From an uncultured Clostridia bacterium (lineage in GTDB: Bacteria > Bacillota > Clostridia > Christensenellales > Borkfalkiaceae): a stretch of 14,839 nt of DNA. The stretch spans positions 1 through 14,839 of the forward strand of contig CANREU010000024.1 in assembly GCA_947629725.1 (NCBI GenBank), in the 5' to 3' direction. Shown here piece by piece: positions 7,365-13,287 of the stretch; position 1 is the stretch's first letter, and each line of letters opens with the position of its first letter. Below the pieces are notes generated by a model. It had not been told where the DNA came from and searched no databases. It saw only the letters and a program-made list of their open reading frames with translations. A program made the position numbers and the translations under genes.

Positions 7365-7444
7365 ATTCCGCAAACACGAAAGGAAAAGATTCACTCACTC
7401 CGCCTACGGCTCCGTTCGGAATGAGGGAACACATGCCCTCGCCC
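7365..7444 (+). repeat. 80-base repeat module, copy 1
   Basis: Matches 11218-11297 at 78 of 80 positions by my alignment (A/C and A/G differences). It includes 'CTCCGCCTACGGCTCCG' and 'GATTCACTCACTCC'. Such near-identity in non-coding DNA four kilobases apart points to a dispersed repeat family. Confidence 0.85.
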
Positions 7445-7450
7445 CGTTTC

Positions 7451-7513
7451 ACCCACCTTGCTTCCCCCTTTTGGAGAGTGTCCCGACCAACCCACCTTGC
7501 TTCCCCCTTTTGG
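7451..7513 (+). repeat. Two exact 24-base direct repeats
   Basis: The 24 bases at 7451-7474 (beginning ACCCACCTTGCTTCCCCC) recur exactly at 7490-7513, separated by 15 bases. They lie within island A and do not match a coding feature. Confidence 0.85.
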
Positions 7514-7515
7514 GG

Positions 7516-7541
7516 CGCCGCAGGCGTGCCTTGTGCTGAAG
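7516..7541 (+). repeat. 26-base repeat module, inverted relative to island B
   Basis: The bases 7516-7541 (beginning CGCCGCAGGCGTGCC) are the reverse complement of 11769-11794 with one mismatch. The two islands thus share this module in opposite orientation. Confidence 0.75.
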
Positions 7542-7587
7542 TACCCCGCAGGGGGGATAGGGGTTTGCAGTTATATCGGAACCCCCT

Positions 7588-7613
7588 CACCGCCGTAAAA
7601 GCACGGCGGAGCT
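7588..7613 (+). repeat. Hairpin repeat module, copy 1
   Basis: CCGCCGT (7590-7596) pairs with ACGGCGG (7603-7609) over a six-base loop. The module recurs at 11744-11770 with an A-rich loop one base longer and the same flank GAGCT. Confidence 0.75.
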
Positions 7614-7680
7614 CCCCCAAGAGGGGGCGCCGAGAAAGCCCCCTCCCGCGGAGGAGGGTAGGGGGGTGGGGGTATAAAAC

Positions 7681-7766
7681 ACGTCATGTTGAGCTTGTCG
7701 AAACATGACCTTATTCTCATGCGGACATACTTCGACACGCGCGTGCCGCGCGGCTCAGTATGACGT
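7681..7766. repeat. 86-base element with inverted termini, copy 1
   Basis: Bounded by ACGTCATGTTGAGC and, as reverse complement at the other end, ACGTCATACTGAGC. Internal TTCGACA/TGTCGAA segments extend the symmetry. GTCATGTT (7683-7690) pairs with AACATGAC (7702-7709). A second copy lies at 11400-11539 with a 55-base insertion. There is no coding capacity, so this resembles a palindromic extragenic repeat or a tiny MITE-like element. Confidence 0.7.
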
Positions 7767-7819
7767 ATTTACTTTCGCACAGTACAGACCTGCTCCCCCG
7801 AGAGAGGGCCCGCACAAAC

Positions 7820-7843
7820 AAAAAACCGCCCGAGGGCGGGCGG
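7820..7843 (-). terminator. Rho-independent terminator of the PH-domain membrane protein gene
   Basis: On the - strand, CCGCCCG, loop CCCT and CGGGCGG are followed by TTTTTT. The stem abuts the TGA stop (7844-7846) directly. Stem and T-run are both classical. Confidence 0.9.
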
Positions 7844-8362
7844 TCATTTCTTGCGCAAATTCTGTTCTTCCTCGGCGGTGACGAAGTCGAAGGCGATCTT
7901 CGGGTTCCGCTCCAAGAGAGATTTCACGAAGTCCTCATACCACGCGGGCTTCACGACGATCACCATATATTTGTCCCTCTCAAAGTAGACGGCGAGCTTA
8001 TCCGAGCCGCGCAGGTGTTTCACGGTGCGGATGGACTTGAGGCTGTAAGAGGAGACGATGAGTCCGAAGCGGATGCGCAATTTTTCCGCCGTGAGCACGT
8101 ATTCCGAGCGGATGAGCATGGCGAGGAAGAGGACCGCGCCCGCGCAGCTCACGCCGTAGAGCAGAATATATTTGAGCCACTCATACGGCGACGACAGGTT
8201 CCCCTTCAAAAAATCGGTGAAGTACCATGTCGTCAGCCCGAAACTCACGAGGCAAAGCGCCACGCCGAGCACGAGCAAAAAACAGATGAGGGGGGAGAAG
8301 CGGAAGGGGTACCGTTTCACGGCGCCGTCCGCGTTCCCCGTCTTTTCCCGAACGGTTTGCAT
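7844..8362 (-). CDS. Membrane protein with bacterial PH-like domain
   Basis: A 172-residue protein with two membrane spans (about 24-47 and 64-84) and then a beta-rich domain (86-157) reading 'YVLTAEKLRIRFGLIVSSYSLKSI' and ending 'FVKSLLERNPKIAFD'. That pattern fits the bacterial PH domain group formerly called DUF1200 (bPH_4), which often ends in 'F...L..RNP'. Function is unknown; members are cytoplasmic domains anchored by short N-terminal hairpins. ATG 8362 was chosen because a promoter places transcription start on that codon and no ribosome binding site exists here or at the in-frame ATG 8380. A longer open frame runs back to 9088 but lies antisense to the next gene. The two genes are divergent, 141 bases apart. 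Confidence 0.75.
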   Translation of the reverse strand: MQTVREKTGNADGAVKRYPFRFSPLICFLLVLGVALCLVSFGLTTWYFTDFLKGNLSSPYEWLKYILLYGVSCAGAVLFLAMLIRSEYVLTAEKLRIRFGLIVSSYSLKSIRTVKHLRGSDKLAVYFERDKYMVIVVKPAWYEDFVKSLLERNPKIAFDFVTAEEEQNLRKK

Positions 8363-8368
8363 AGCCCA

Positions 8369-8397
8369 AGTATAAGCCATTTCGCGCAAAAAAGCAA
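8369..8397 (-). promoter_or_regulatory. Promoter of the PH-domain gene, predicted leaderless
   Basis: On the - strand: TTGCTT (8397-8392), a 17-base spacer, then TATACT (8374-8369). Six bases separate TATACT from ATG at 8362, so the usual start point is the A of the ATG. An AT tract, GGAAAAAATTTTCC on the + strand (8413-8426), lies just upstream of the -35 and could act as an UP-like element or operator shared with the divergent promoter. Confidence 0.65.
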
Positions 8398-8445
8398 TCG
8401 AAACGGCGGTGCGGAAAAAATTTTCCTCTTCCGTCGCGGGAACGC

Positions 8446-8474
8446 TTGAAAAATCCGCGCGAAAGCGGTATAAT
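8446..8474 (+). promoter_or_regulatory. Near-consensus sigma-A promoter of the aconitase-like/macrodomain operon
   Basis: TTGAAA (8446-8451), a 17-base spacer and TATAAT (8469-8474). Transcription should start near 8481, giving a short leader that contains GGAGGA (8492-8497) seven bases before ATG 8504. Confidence 0.85.
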
Positions 8475-8503
8475 GAAGTGAAAACACAAACGGAGGAGAA
8501 GCA

Positions 8504-10258
8504 ATGGTCAAGGTCATCCGTTCGGGCGTATATTATCTTGAGGACCGCATCGTAAAGGAGGCGCACGCCTTCATGACTTCCGATAAGAAGGAGGCGGCGG
8601 AAAAGAACACCCTCGCCTACAAGATCCTGCACGCGCACGGCGCGGGGGAGGGGGACGAGTTCACTCTCCGCTACGACGCGCTCGCCGCAGGCGGGCGCTC
8701 CTACGGAGCGCCGCTCTCCGTTTCGGCGGACCTTTCGGAGTTCCCTCTTCCCTGTACGCTGGCGGAGGACGGGGCGAATGGCACCCTCGGGCTCTCCGCG
8801 GCGGAAAAGTTCGGCGGAGACTTCGTGCCCTCCCGCGTTGCGGGTTTGGAGGAATACGTTCTCGAGCGGGTCGCAAAGTGCGGCGGGGCGATCCTCTCCT
8901 CCGAGCCCGTCCGCTGCGGTGCGCTCGGGTGTCTCTCCGTCGGGGAGGAGTTCGCGTTCGCATGCGCGCTCCGCGGGCGCAGCTGCCCCCTTCCCCGCCC
9001 GCAGACGGCCGCCGTCTTCCTGAAAGGCAAGCCCCGCAAGGGGGTCGGCCCGCAGGACGTCGCCCTCGCCCTTCTCCGCGCCTTTCAAAAGGGCGGCTTT
9101 GCACAGGATAAGCTCCTCGAATTTTTCGGCCCCGCATTAAAAAATCTCACGATGGACTTCCGCTGCGGCATCGACGCGGCGCTCTCGTCCTCGGGGTGTT
9201 TTTCCACCCTTTGGCAGACGGACGGCGTCACGGAGGAGTATCTCCGCCTGCACGGGAGGGCGGGGGACTACGCCCCGCTCGGGCCCGTCCAGCCCGCCTA
9301 TTACGACGGCGCCGCCGTCGTCGACCTCACCCGCATAGAGCCCATGATCGCCCTCCCCGGCGGGAAGATCTATGCGGTGCGCGAGCTCCTCGAAAACCCC
9401 GATCTTGCGGCGGGCACACACGGCATGACCGTGAAGGATGGAAAAATCTATCTTGCCTGCGGCTCTCTCGAGGGGGTCGCGGGGGGCAGTTACGAAGATC
9501 TTGCCGCGGCGGCGGAGATCGTGTCGGGCGGCGCGGTCGGGGCGGGCGCCTCTTTCTCCATACGCCCTGCCTCCGTCCCCGTTTTGCGTTCGCTCGCGGA
9601 GAACGGGTATCTCACCCTCCTCTTGGATGCGGGCGCGGAGCTATACGGCGAACGCAGTGCCGTCCGCATGGACGCCCGCTCTCTCGCCGCTACGATGGCG
9701 CGGGGAGGGGAGCTCACCTCCGCCCTCGGGCTCGACTGCGGCAAGAGACGGAAAAAGTATTCATTCGACGGTGCGGTCTATAAAGCCGCCGTCTATCGCG
9801 GCGCGGGCAAGCCCCTGAAGGGTCGGGAGATCGACCTCCCCGAGCCCGTCTATCGTCCCCTGAAAAAAGATTTGCTGGTGCGGATCGGCGGGGGAGAAAT
9901 TTCCGCCCTTCCGCACGGTTTCGGCAGCGACGACTGCACGGTCTCCCGCGCGGGGACGGAGAACGTCTGCTGCCTCTCCGCCGCGGCACAGCTTTGCCGC
10001 TCCTACACGGAGACCCGCCGCGCCGCCCTCGTCCGCAGGGGGGCGGTCCCCTTCGTCTATGAGGGGAAGGAACTGCATGCGGGCGACCTCGTCTTCATCG
10101 AGGACCTTGCGGGGGCGCTCTCCCGCGGGGACGAAAGGGTGGTCGCGAAGATCTTTGCGGGCGGCCGTTCGCACGCGGCCGCGCTGGGGCTCGCAGGGCT
10201 CGGCGCGCGGGAGCGGGAGGTCTTGCTCGCGGGCGGAATTCTGAACGCGGGGGAGTGA
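8504..10258 (+). CDS. Aconitase-fold protein lacking Fe-S ligands and catalytic motif
   Basis: The 584 residues follow the aconitase/hydratase superfamily from end to end: 'NTLAYKILHAH' (35-45), 'LGLSAAEKFGGDFVPS' (95-110), 'GALGCLSVGE' (139-148), 'GVGPQDVALALLRAF' (180-194), 'YYDGAAVVDLTRIEPMIALP' (266-285), 'VAGGSYEDL' (325-333), 'MDARSLAATMARGG' (389-402) and a swivel domain ending 'LLAGGILN' (574-581). Compared, from memory, with clostridial 'hydratase' proteins of about 750 residues, the catalytic 'SDSHTRYGALG' is 'SSEPVRCGALG' here (132-142), the first cluster cysteine of 'GCAGGTYE' is Val325, and the whole 'CGPC' loop is absent between 'AGAELYG' (376-382) and 'RMDARS'. A cluster and normal hydratase chemistry are therefore unlikely. 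Its promoter and GGAGGA are clear. The macrodomain gene follows six bases later. A binding, regulatory or altered enzymatic role is inference. Confidence 0.78.
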   Translation: MVKVIRSGVYYLEDRIVKEAHAFMTSDKKEAAEKNTLAYKILHAHGAGEGDEFTLRYDALAAGGRSYGAPLSVSADLSEFPLPCTLAEDGANGTLGLSAAEKFGGDFVPSRVAGLEEYVLERVAKCGGAILSSEPVRCGALGCLSVGEEFAFACALRGRSCPLPRPQTAAVFLKGKPRKGVGPQDVALALLRAFQKGGFAQDKLLEFFGPALKNLTMDFRCGIDAALSSSGCFSTLWQTDGVTEEYLRLHGRAGDYAPLGPVQPAYYDGAAVVDLTRIEPMIALPGGKIYAVRELLENPDLAAGTHGMTVKDGKIYLACGSLEGVAGGSYEDLAAAAEIVSGGAVGAGASFSIRPASVPVLRSLAENGYLTLLLDAGAELYGERSAVRMDARSLAATMARGGELTSALGLDCGKRRKKYSFDGAVYKAAVYRGAGKPLKGREIDLPEPVYRPLKKDLLVRIGGGEISALPHGFGSDDCTVSRAGTENVCCLSAAAQLCRSYTETRRAALVRRGAVPFVYEGKELHAGDLVFIEDLAGALSRGDERVVAKIFAGGRSHAAALGLAGLGAREREVLLAGGILNAGE

Positions 10259-10264
10259 GACGCA

Positions 10265-11113
10265 ATGGGACTTTCGTTCGAGGCATGCAAGAAGATCGTC
10301 GATCTCACCCCGTACCCCCGCCCCGAGAGGCTCGCGGAGGAGGAGAAGGAGGAAGTTTGCTCCCACCTCCTCAAATTCCTCTTGAAAGAGAGGGGAATGA
10401 TCGCGGCGTTCAGCGCGAGCTACGAAAAGAAGCGCCACCTCGTGCGGTGCTACATGAACGAGCGCCCCGCCCTTCCCATCCCGCGCGAGATCCTCGGCGT
10501 GCAGGACCGCCTCTTTTGGACGGAGACCTGCGAGAAGGGGCTCGTCGAGGCGGAGACCCTCGCGGCTGGCAAATACGGCATCTGCCTCACGCGCGGCGAC
10601 ATCACGGCGATGCGGGCGGACGCCGTCGTCACGGCGGCAAATAAGTCCCTTTTGGGCTGCTTTTTGCCCGCCCACCAGTGTGTGGACAACGCCGTCCACT
10701 CGGCTGCGGGGATGCAGCTCCGCGACGACTGCGCCAAACTCATGGCGGCGCAGGGGACGGAGGAGGAGTGCGGCGAGGCCAAACTCACCCGCGCCTACAA
10801 CCTGCCCGCCACATATGTGCTCCACACGGTGGGGCCGATGGTGGGAAGGGAGGTCTCCGAGGAGGAGAGGGCACAGCTCCGCTCCTGCTACGTCTCCTGC
10901 CTCAACCTCGCCGCGGAGGCGGGATTGAAGTCGGTCGCCTTCACCTGTATTTCGACGGGGGTGTTCAATTTTCCGCGCGACGAGGCGGCGGAGATCGCGG
11001 TCGGCGCGGTCGTCAACTGGAAGCTCCGCACGGGTGCAGACCTCCGCGTCGTGTTCAACACCTACCTCCCCGAGGACGAGGCCGTCTACTCCAACATCCT
11101 CCGCTATATCTGA
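10265..11113 (+). CDS. Zinc-type macrodomain protein-ADP-ribose hydrolase
   Basis: Predicted to remove mono-ADP-ribose from proteins or to hydrolyse related NAD metabolites in the cytoplasm. A helical N-terminal region (1-100) precedes a macrodomain with 'TRGDITAMRADAVVTAAN' (109-126), 'GCFLPAHQCVDNAVHSAAG' (131-149), 'YVLHTVGP' (184-191) and the phosphate loop 'ISTGVFNFP' (229-237). Cys132, His137 and Cys139 match the zinc ligands of the Zn-macro class known from Staphylococcus and Streptococcus, where the enzyme reverses SirTM modification of a GcvH-like protein. No sirtuin, lipoate ligase or GcvH-like gene is visible here; the partner is the degenerate aconitase, with a six-base gap and a weak GGGAG before ATG. 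Length (282) is normal for the class. Confidence 0.92.
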   Translation: MGLSFEACKKIVDLTPYPRPERLAEEEKEEVCSHLLKFLLKERGMIAAFSASYEKKRHLVRCYMNERPALPIPREILGVQDRLFWTETCEKGLVEAETLAAGKYGICLTRGDITAMRADAVVTAANKSLLGCFLPAHQCVDNAVHSAAGMQLRDDCAKLMAAQGTEEECGEAKLTRAYNLPATYVLHTVGPMVGREVSEEERAQLRSCYVSCLNLAAEAGLKSVAFTCISTGVFNFPRDEAAEIAVGAVVNWKLRTGADLRVVFNTYLPEDEAVYSNILRYI

Positions 11114-11153
11114 CCCTTTTTGTTCTCGCCCGTTTTAACACGTCATCCCGAGC

Positions 11154-11187
11154 CGCCGCGCCGCCCGCAAATGCGGGCGGCGCGGCG
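11154..11187 (+). repeat. Perfect 15-bp GC hairpin downstream of the macrodomain gene
   Basis: CGCCGCGCCGCCCGC (11154-11168) pairs fully with GCGGGCGGCGCGGCG (11173-11187) over loop AAAT. No T-tract follows, so it is not a classical terminator, though such a stem could stop or protect transcripts. It lies at the start of an element opening with CGTCATCCCGAG (11141-11152) and closing with TTCGGGATGAG. Confidence 0.7.
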
Positions 11188-11217
11188 TATCGGAGGACCC
11201 CGAAGTACGATGCCCGC

Positions 11218-11297
11218 ATTCCGCAAACACGAAAGGACAAGATTCACTCACTCCGCCTACGGCTCCGTTCGGGATGAGGGAACACATGCCCTCGCCC
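11218..11297 (+). repeat. 80-base repeat module, copy 2
   Basis: Matches 7365-7444 at 78 of 80 positions. Its last nine bases, CCCTCGCCC (11289-11297), also form a hairpin with GGGCGAGGG (11306-11314). Confidence 0.85.
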
Positions 11298-11303
11298 TCC
11301 TTT

Positions 11304-11330
11304 GGGGGCGAGGGGTAGGGGTGCTGGGGG
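11304..11330 (+). repeat. G-quadruplex motif in island B
   Basis: The + strand reads G5-CGA-G4-TA-G4-TGCT-G5, a canonical four-run motif. A further hairpin, CCCCCTCC/GGAGGGGG (11333-11351), follows directly, and another four-run motif lies at 11583-11604. Confidence 0.6.
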
Positions 11331-11399
11331 CGCCCCCTCCGCGGGAGGGGGGTAGGGGGGGCGGCAGAGGAGCACGTTATTCCGTCCCGCTATAAAAAT

Positions 11400-11539
11400 A
11401 CGTCACCCTGCCCCGCCCGCACGCTATGATCGCTATCGAAGGGCGGCACGAGCCATAGGCGAAGTAGCTTGTCGAAGGGTGACCTTACTTTATGCGGACA
11501 TACTTCGACACGCGCATGCCGCGCGGCTCAGTATGACGT
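11400..11539. repeat. 140-base element with inverted termini, copy 2
   Basis: The distal part from AGCTTGTCGAA (11466) to 11543 matches 7692-7770 closely. A 55-base insertion (about 11410-11465) separates it from the 5' terminus. The terminal stem GTCACCCT (11402-11409) with AGGGTGAC (11476-11483) replaces the GTCATGTT/AACATGAC pair of copy 1, so pairing is kept although sequence differs. Confidence 0.7.
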
Positions 11540-11582
11540 ATTTGTACGCCTTTCGCGTAGTAAAACCTCCTCCCTCGTTTGA

Positions 11583-11604
11583 GGGGGGAGGGCAGGGTGG
11601 GGGG
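11583..11604 (+). repeat. Second G-quadruplex motif in island B
   Basis: The + strand reads G6-A-G3-CA-G3-T-G6 within 22 bases, with one- and two-base loops. Confidence 0.6.
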
Positions 11605-11660
11605 AGCCTCTCCTCTTGCCTTCCCCTTGAGGGGAAGGTGGCACGGCGCAGCCGTGACGA

Positions 11661-11743
11661 ATGAGGTGTTGTAAACTGTTCTTTCCTTATTCAAAAGGAA
11701 ACAAAGGAAAAGAATAAGGAATTGCCAATCATATACACCTCAT
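11661..11743. repeat. 83-base symmetric imperfect palindrome
   Basis: ATGAGGTG (11661-11668) pairs with CACCTCAT (11736-11743) and CCTTATTC (11685-11692) with GAATAAGG (11712-11719). The segments between the arms are exactly 16 bases on both sides but pair poorly, as in a decayed palindrome or a stem with a symmetric internal loop. Confidence 0.6.
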
Positions 11744-11770
11744 CACCGCCGTAAAAAACACGGCGGAGCT
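11744..11770 (+). repeat. Hairpin repeat module, copy 2
   Basis: CCGCCGT (11746-11752) pairs with ACGGCGG (11760-11766). It matches 7588-7613 apart from the A-rich loop. Confidence 0.75.
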
Positions 11771-11794
11771 TCAGCGCAAGGCACGCCTGCGGCG
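11769..11794 (-). repeat. 26-base module, inverted copy
   Basis: Reverse complement of 7516-7541 with one mismatch. It overlaps the end of the hairpin module by two bases. Confidence 0.75.
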
Positions 11795-11899
11795 TCCTCA
11801 AGGAGAAGCCGAGAAAGCCCCCTGTGACAATGCCTCCCGCATTTTCGCGGGATATTTTCGGTTCGCCGGAAAAATTTTCGGAAAATGCAGAACGTTTGT

Positions 11900-11928
11900 T
11901 TGCAATTTTCCGAACGGCGTGCTATAAT
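11900..11928 (+). promoter_or_regulatory. Promoter of the helicase gene, predicted leaderless
   Basis: TTGCAA (11900-11905), a 17-base spacer and TATAAT (11923-11928). Six bases separate TATAAT from ATG at 11935, so transcription should start on the A of the ATG. The AT tract CGGAAAAATTTTCG (11867-11880) lies 19 bases upstream of the -35, much like the tract beside the PH-gene promoter. Confidence 0.75.
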
Positions 11929-11934
11929 ACGGCT

Positions 11935-13200
11935 ATGCAGACCGAAGTCGCAAAACAGACGGTGTTCACAGACGACCAGCTCGAGGCGCTCGCGCTCATC
12001 GAGGAGTGGTTCTATCATCTCAACACGCAGATCTTCGTGCTCTGCGGCTATGCGGGCACGGGGAAGACCTTCCTCGTGGACGCCTGTGTGAAGAAGCTCG
12101 GGCTCGTGGCGGGGGAGAGTGCGGCGTTCGTCGCGCCCACGGGGAAGGCGGCGTCCGTCCTCATCCGCAACGGCTCGCCCGCGAGCACCGTCCATTCCCT
12201 CATCTACACCCGCGAGGAGGACATCGAGGTGGACGAAAACGGCGAGGTGATCTCCGAGCGCTTTCTCCGCTTCGTGAAGAGGGAGTCGATCGACTCCAAG
12301 ATCCGCCTCATCGTGGTCGACGAGACGAGCATGGTCTCGGACGAGATCTTGCGCGACCTGCTCTCCTTCGGCGTGAAGTGCCTCTTCTGCGGCGACCCCG
12401 CCCAGCTTCCGCCCGTCGGCGGGACGAACACCCTCCTTTCCATGCCCTGCGTAACTCTCCGCACCATCGTGCGGCAGGAGGAGAACGATCCCATCGTCCG
12501 CCTCGCCGAGAGAGTGCGCGCGGGCAAGCCCCTTGAATACGGAAAATATGGGAATGGGGTCGAAATTTTGGCAAGAAGGGAGATAGGGGAGAGCCGCTGG
12601 GAGGAGCTCCTTCTCGGCGCCGACCAGATCATCGTGGGCACCAACCGCACCCGCAACGCCGTCAACCGCGAAGTGCGCCGCCGCCTCGGGATCCCCGCGG
12701 AGGCGCGTCTTCCCATCGACGGGGAGAAGCTCGTCTGCACCCTCAACAACTGGGCGAAGCCCATCGACGAGAAGGGGGACTTCCACCTCGTGAACGGCAT
12801 CATCGGCAACTGCTATAACGTGCGGGAGGCGGAGGACGACCTCGGCGCCCTCGACTTCCGCGCCGACTTTCTCCCCAACCTCGTGTGCGACCTTCCCTTC
12901 GACGCGGGGGTGTTCACGAAGGGGGAGTATGTCCATCTCTACGGTGACAAGGCGTGCTTTTTGCAGAGCGGCGCCCTCGTCCACGAGGGGAACATCGCCC
13001 GCTTGCGCACGAGCCGCGTGCGGCGGGAGGAGACGGTGTGCCGCTTCGAGTTCGCCTATGCCGTCACCTGCCACAAGGCGCAGGGCTCGGAGTACGGGAA
13101 CGTGGTCGTGTTCGACGAAAGCGGCTGTTTCCGCGAGCGGAGCGCATGGCTCTACACGGCAGTGACGCGGGCAAAAAAGAAGCTGACCATTATCCGCTGA
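11935..13200 (+). CDS. SF1 helicase, Dda/RecD-like
   Basis: ATP-dependent DNA helicase of superfamily 1B. Motifs in order: Walker A 'GYAGTGKT' (38-45), Ia 'APTGKAA' (67-73), 'TVHSLIY' (85-91), Walker B 'IVVDETSM' (126-133), motif III 'CGDPAQLPPVG' (152-162), 'TIVRQ' (177-181), 'TNRTRNAVN' (236-244), motif V 'YAVTCHKAQGSEYGNVVV' (375-392) and motif VI 'YTAVTRAKKKL' (407-417). At 421 residues it lacks the N-terminal helix-hairpin-helix region of RecD2 (about 740 residues), so it is the compact type resembling phage Dda or stand-alone cellular relatives. All ATPase motifs look intact. The open frame extends back to 11824, but that part crosses repeat and promoter sequence and has no homology; ATG 11935 is chosen. 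It is monocistronic as far as I can see. A role in repair or replication is inference. Confidence 0.9.
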   Translation: MQTEVAKQTVFTDDQLEALALIEEWFYHLNTQIFVLCGYAGTGKTFLVDACVKKLGLVAGESAAFVAPTGKAASVLIRNGSPASTVHSLIYTREEDIEVDENGEVISERFLRFVKRESIDSKIRLIVVDETSMVSDEILRDLLSFGVKCLFCGDPAQLPPVGGTNTLLSMPCVTLRTIVRQEENDPIVRLAERVRAGKPLEYGKYGNGVEILARREIGESRWEELLLGADQIIVGTNRTRNAVNREVRRRLGIPAEARLPIDGEKLVCTLNNWAKPIDEKGDFHLVNGIIGNCYNVREAEDDLGALDFRADFLPNLVCDLPFDAGVFTKGEYVHLYGDKACFLQSGALVHEGNIARLRTSRVRREETVCRFEFAYAVTCHKAQGSEYGNVVVFDESGCFRERSAWLYTAVTRAKKKLTIIR

Positions 13201-13235
13201 AGGTTGTTCTTTTCGCGGAATTTGGGAAAAATCTC

Positions 13236-13264
13236 TTTACACGCGAAAGAAATTGTTATATAAT
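13236..13264 (+). promoter_or_regulatory. Sigma-A promoter of the membrane-protein pair
   Basis: TTTACA (13236-13241), a 17-base spacer and TATAAT (13259-13264). The predicted start near 13271 leaves a short leader with GAGGT (13277-13281) six bases before GTG 13288. Confidence 0.85.
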
Positions 13265-13287
13265 AGAGCGTAGATTGAGGTAAAACC

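Larger units (their letters stand above)
7263..7819. repeat. Non-coding repeat island A
   Basis: About 560 bases between two convergent terminators hold no credible gene. The stretch is a mosaic of short repeat modules, most of which recur in island B (11114-11899): an 80-base module, a short hairpin module, a 16-base GCCGAGAAAGCCCCCT module (7629-7644 and 11808-11823, identical), a 26-base module present there in inverted orientation, and an 86-base inverted-repeat element. It also has hairpins, a 24-base tandem direct repeat and G-quadruplex motifs. The short ORFs here are Arg/Pro-rich, start inside repeats and lack ribosome binding sites. Confidence 0.8.
11114..11899. repeat. Non-coding repeat island B
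   Basis: About 790 bases between the macrodomain stop and the helicase promoter. It reuses island A modules: the 80-base module (11218-11297), the inverted-terminus element (11400-11539), the hairpin module (11744-11770), the 26-base module inverted (11769-11794), and GCCGAGAAAGCCCCCT (11808-11823). It adds a 15-bp GC hairpin, G-quadruplex motifs, further small hairpins (for example CCTTCCCC/GGGGAAGG at 11619-11638) and a long imperfect palindrome (11661-11743). No convincing gene was found. Confidence 0.8.

Noticed and set aside
7421..7708. Possible 95-residue protein in island A
   Set aside because: It is composed of repeat modules and hairpins that recur out of frame in island B, is low-complexity, and has no start signal.
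7263..7819. Island A as a CRISPR array
   Set aside because: Repeats are of different lengths and types, with only one exact 24-base pair and no regular spacers or cas genes.
7760..8449. A 229-residue + strand frame
   Set aside because: It is antisense to the PH-domain gene, which has a promoter, homology and terminator; this frame has none.
11116..11121. T-run after the macrodomain stop as a terminator
   Set aside because: No adequate hairpin precedes it; the strong 15-bp hairpin lies downstream and has no T-run.
11120..11395. Short + strand frame after the macrodomain gene, and another at 11485-11694 on the - strand
   Set aside because: Both are translated repeat DNA with many Arg, Gly and Pro residues and no initiation signals.
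11824..11934. N-terminal extension of the helicase
   Set aside because: The extension spans the promoter and adjoining repeat sequence and shows no helicase homology.
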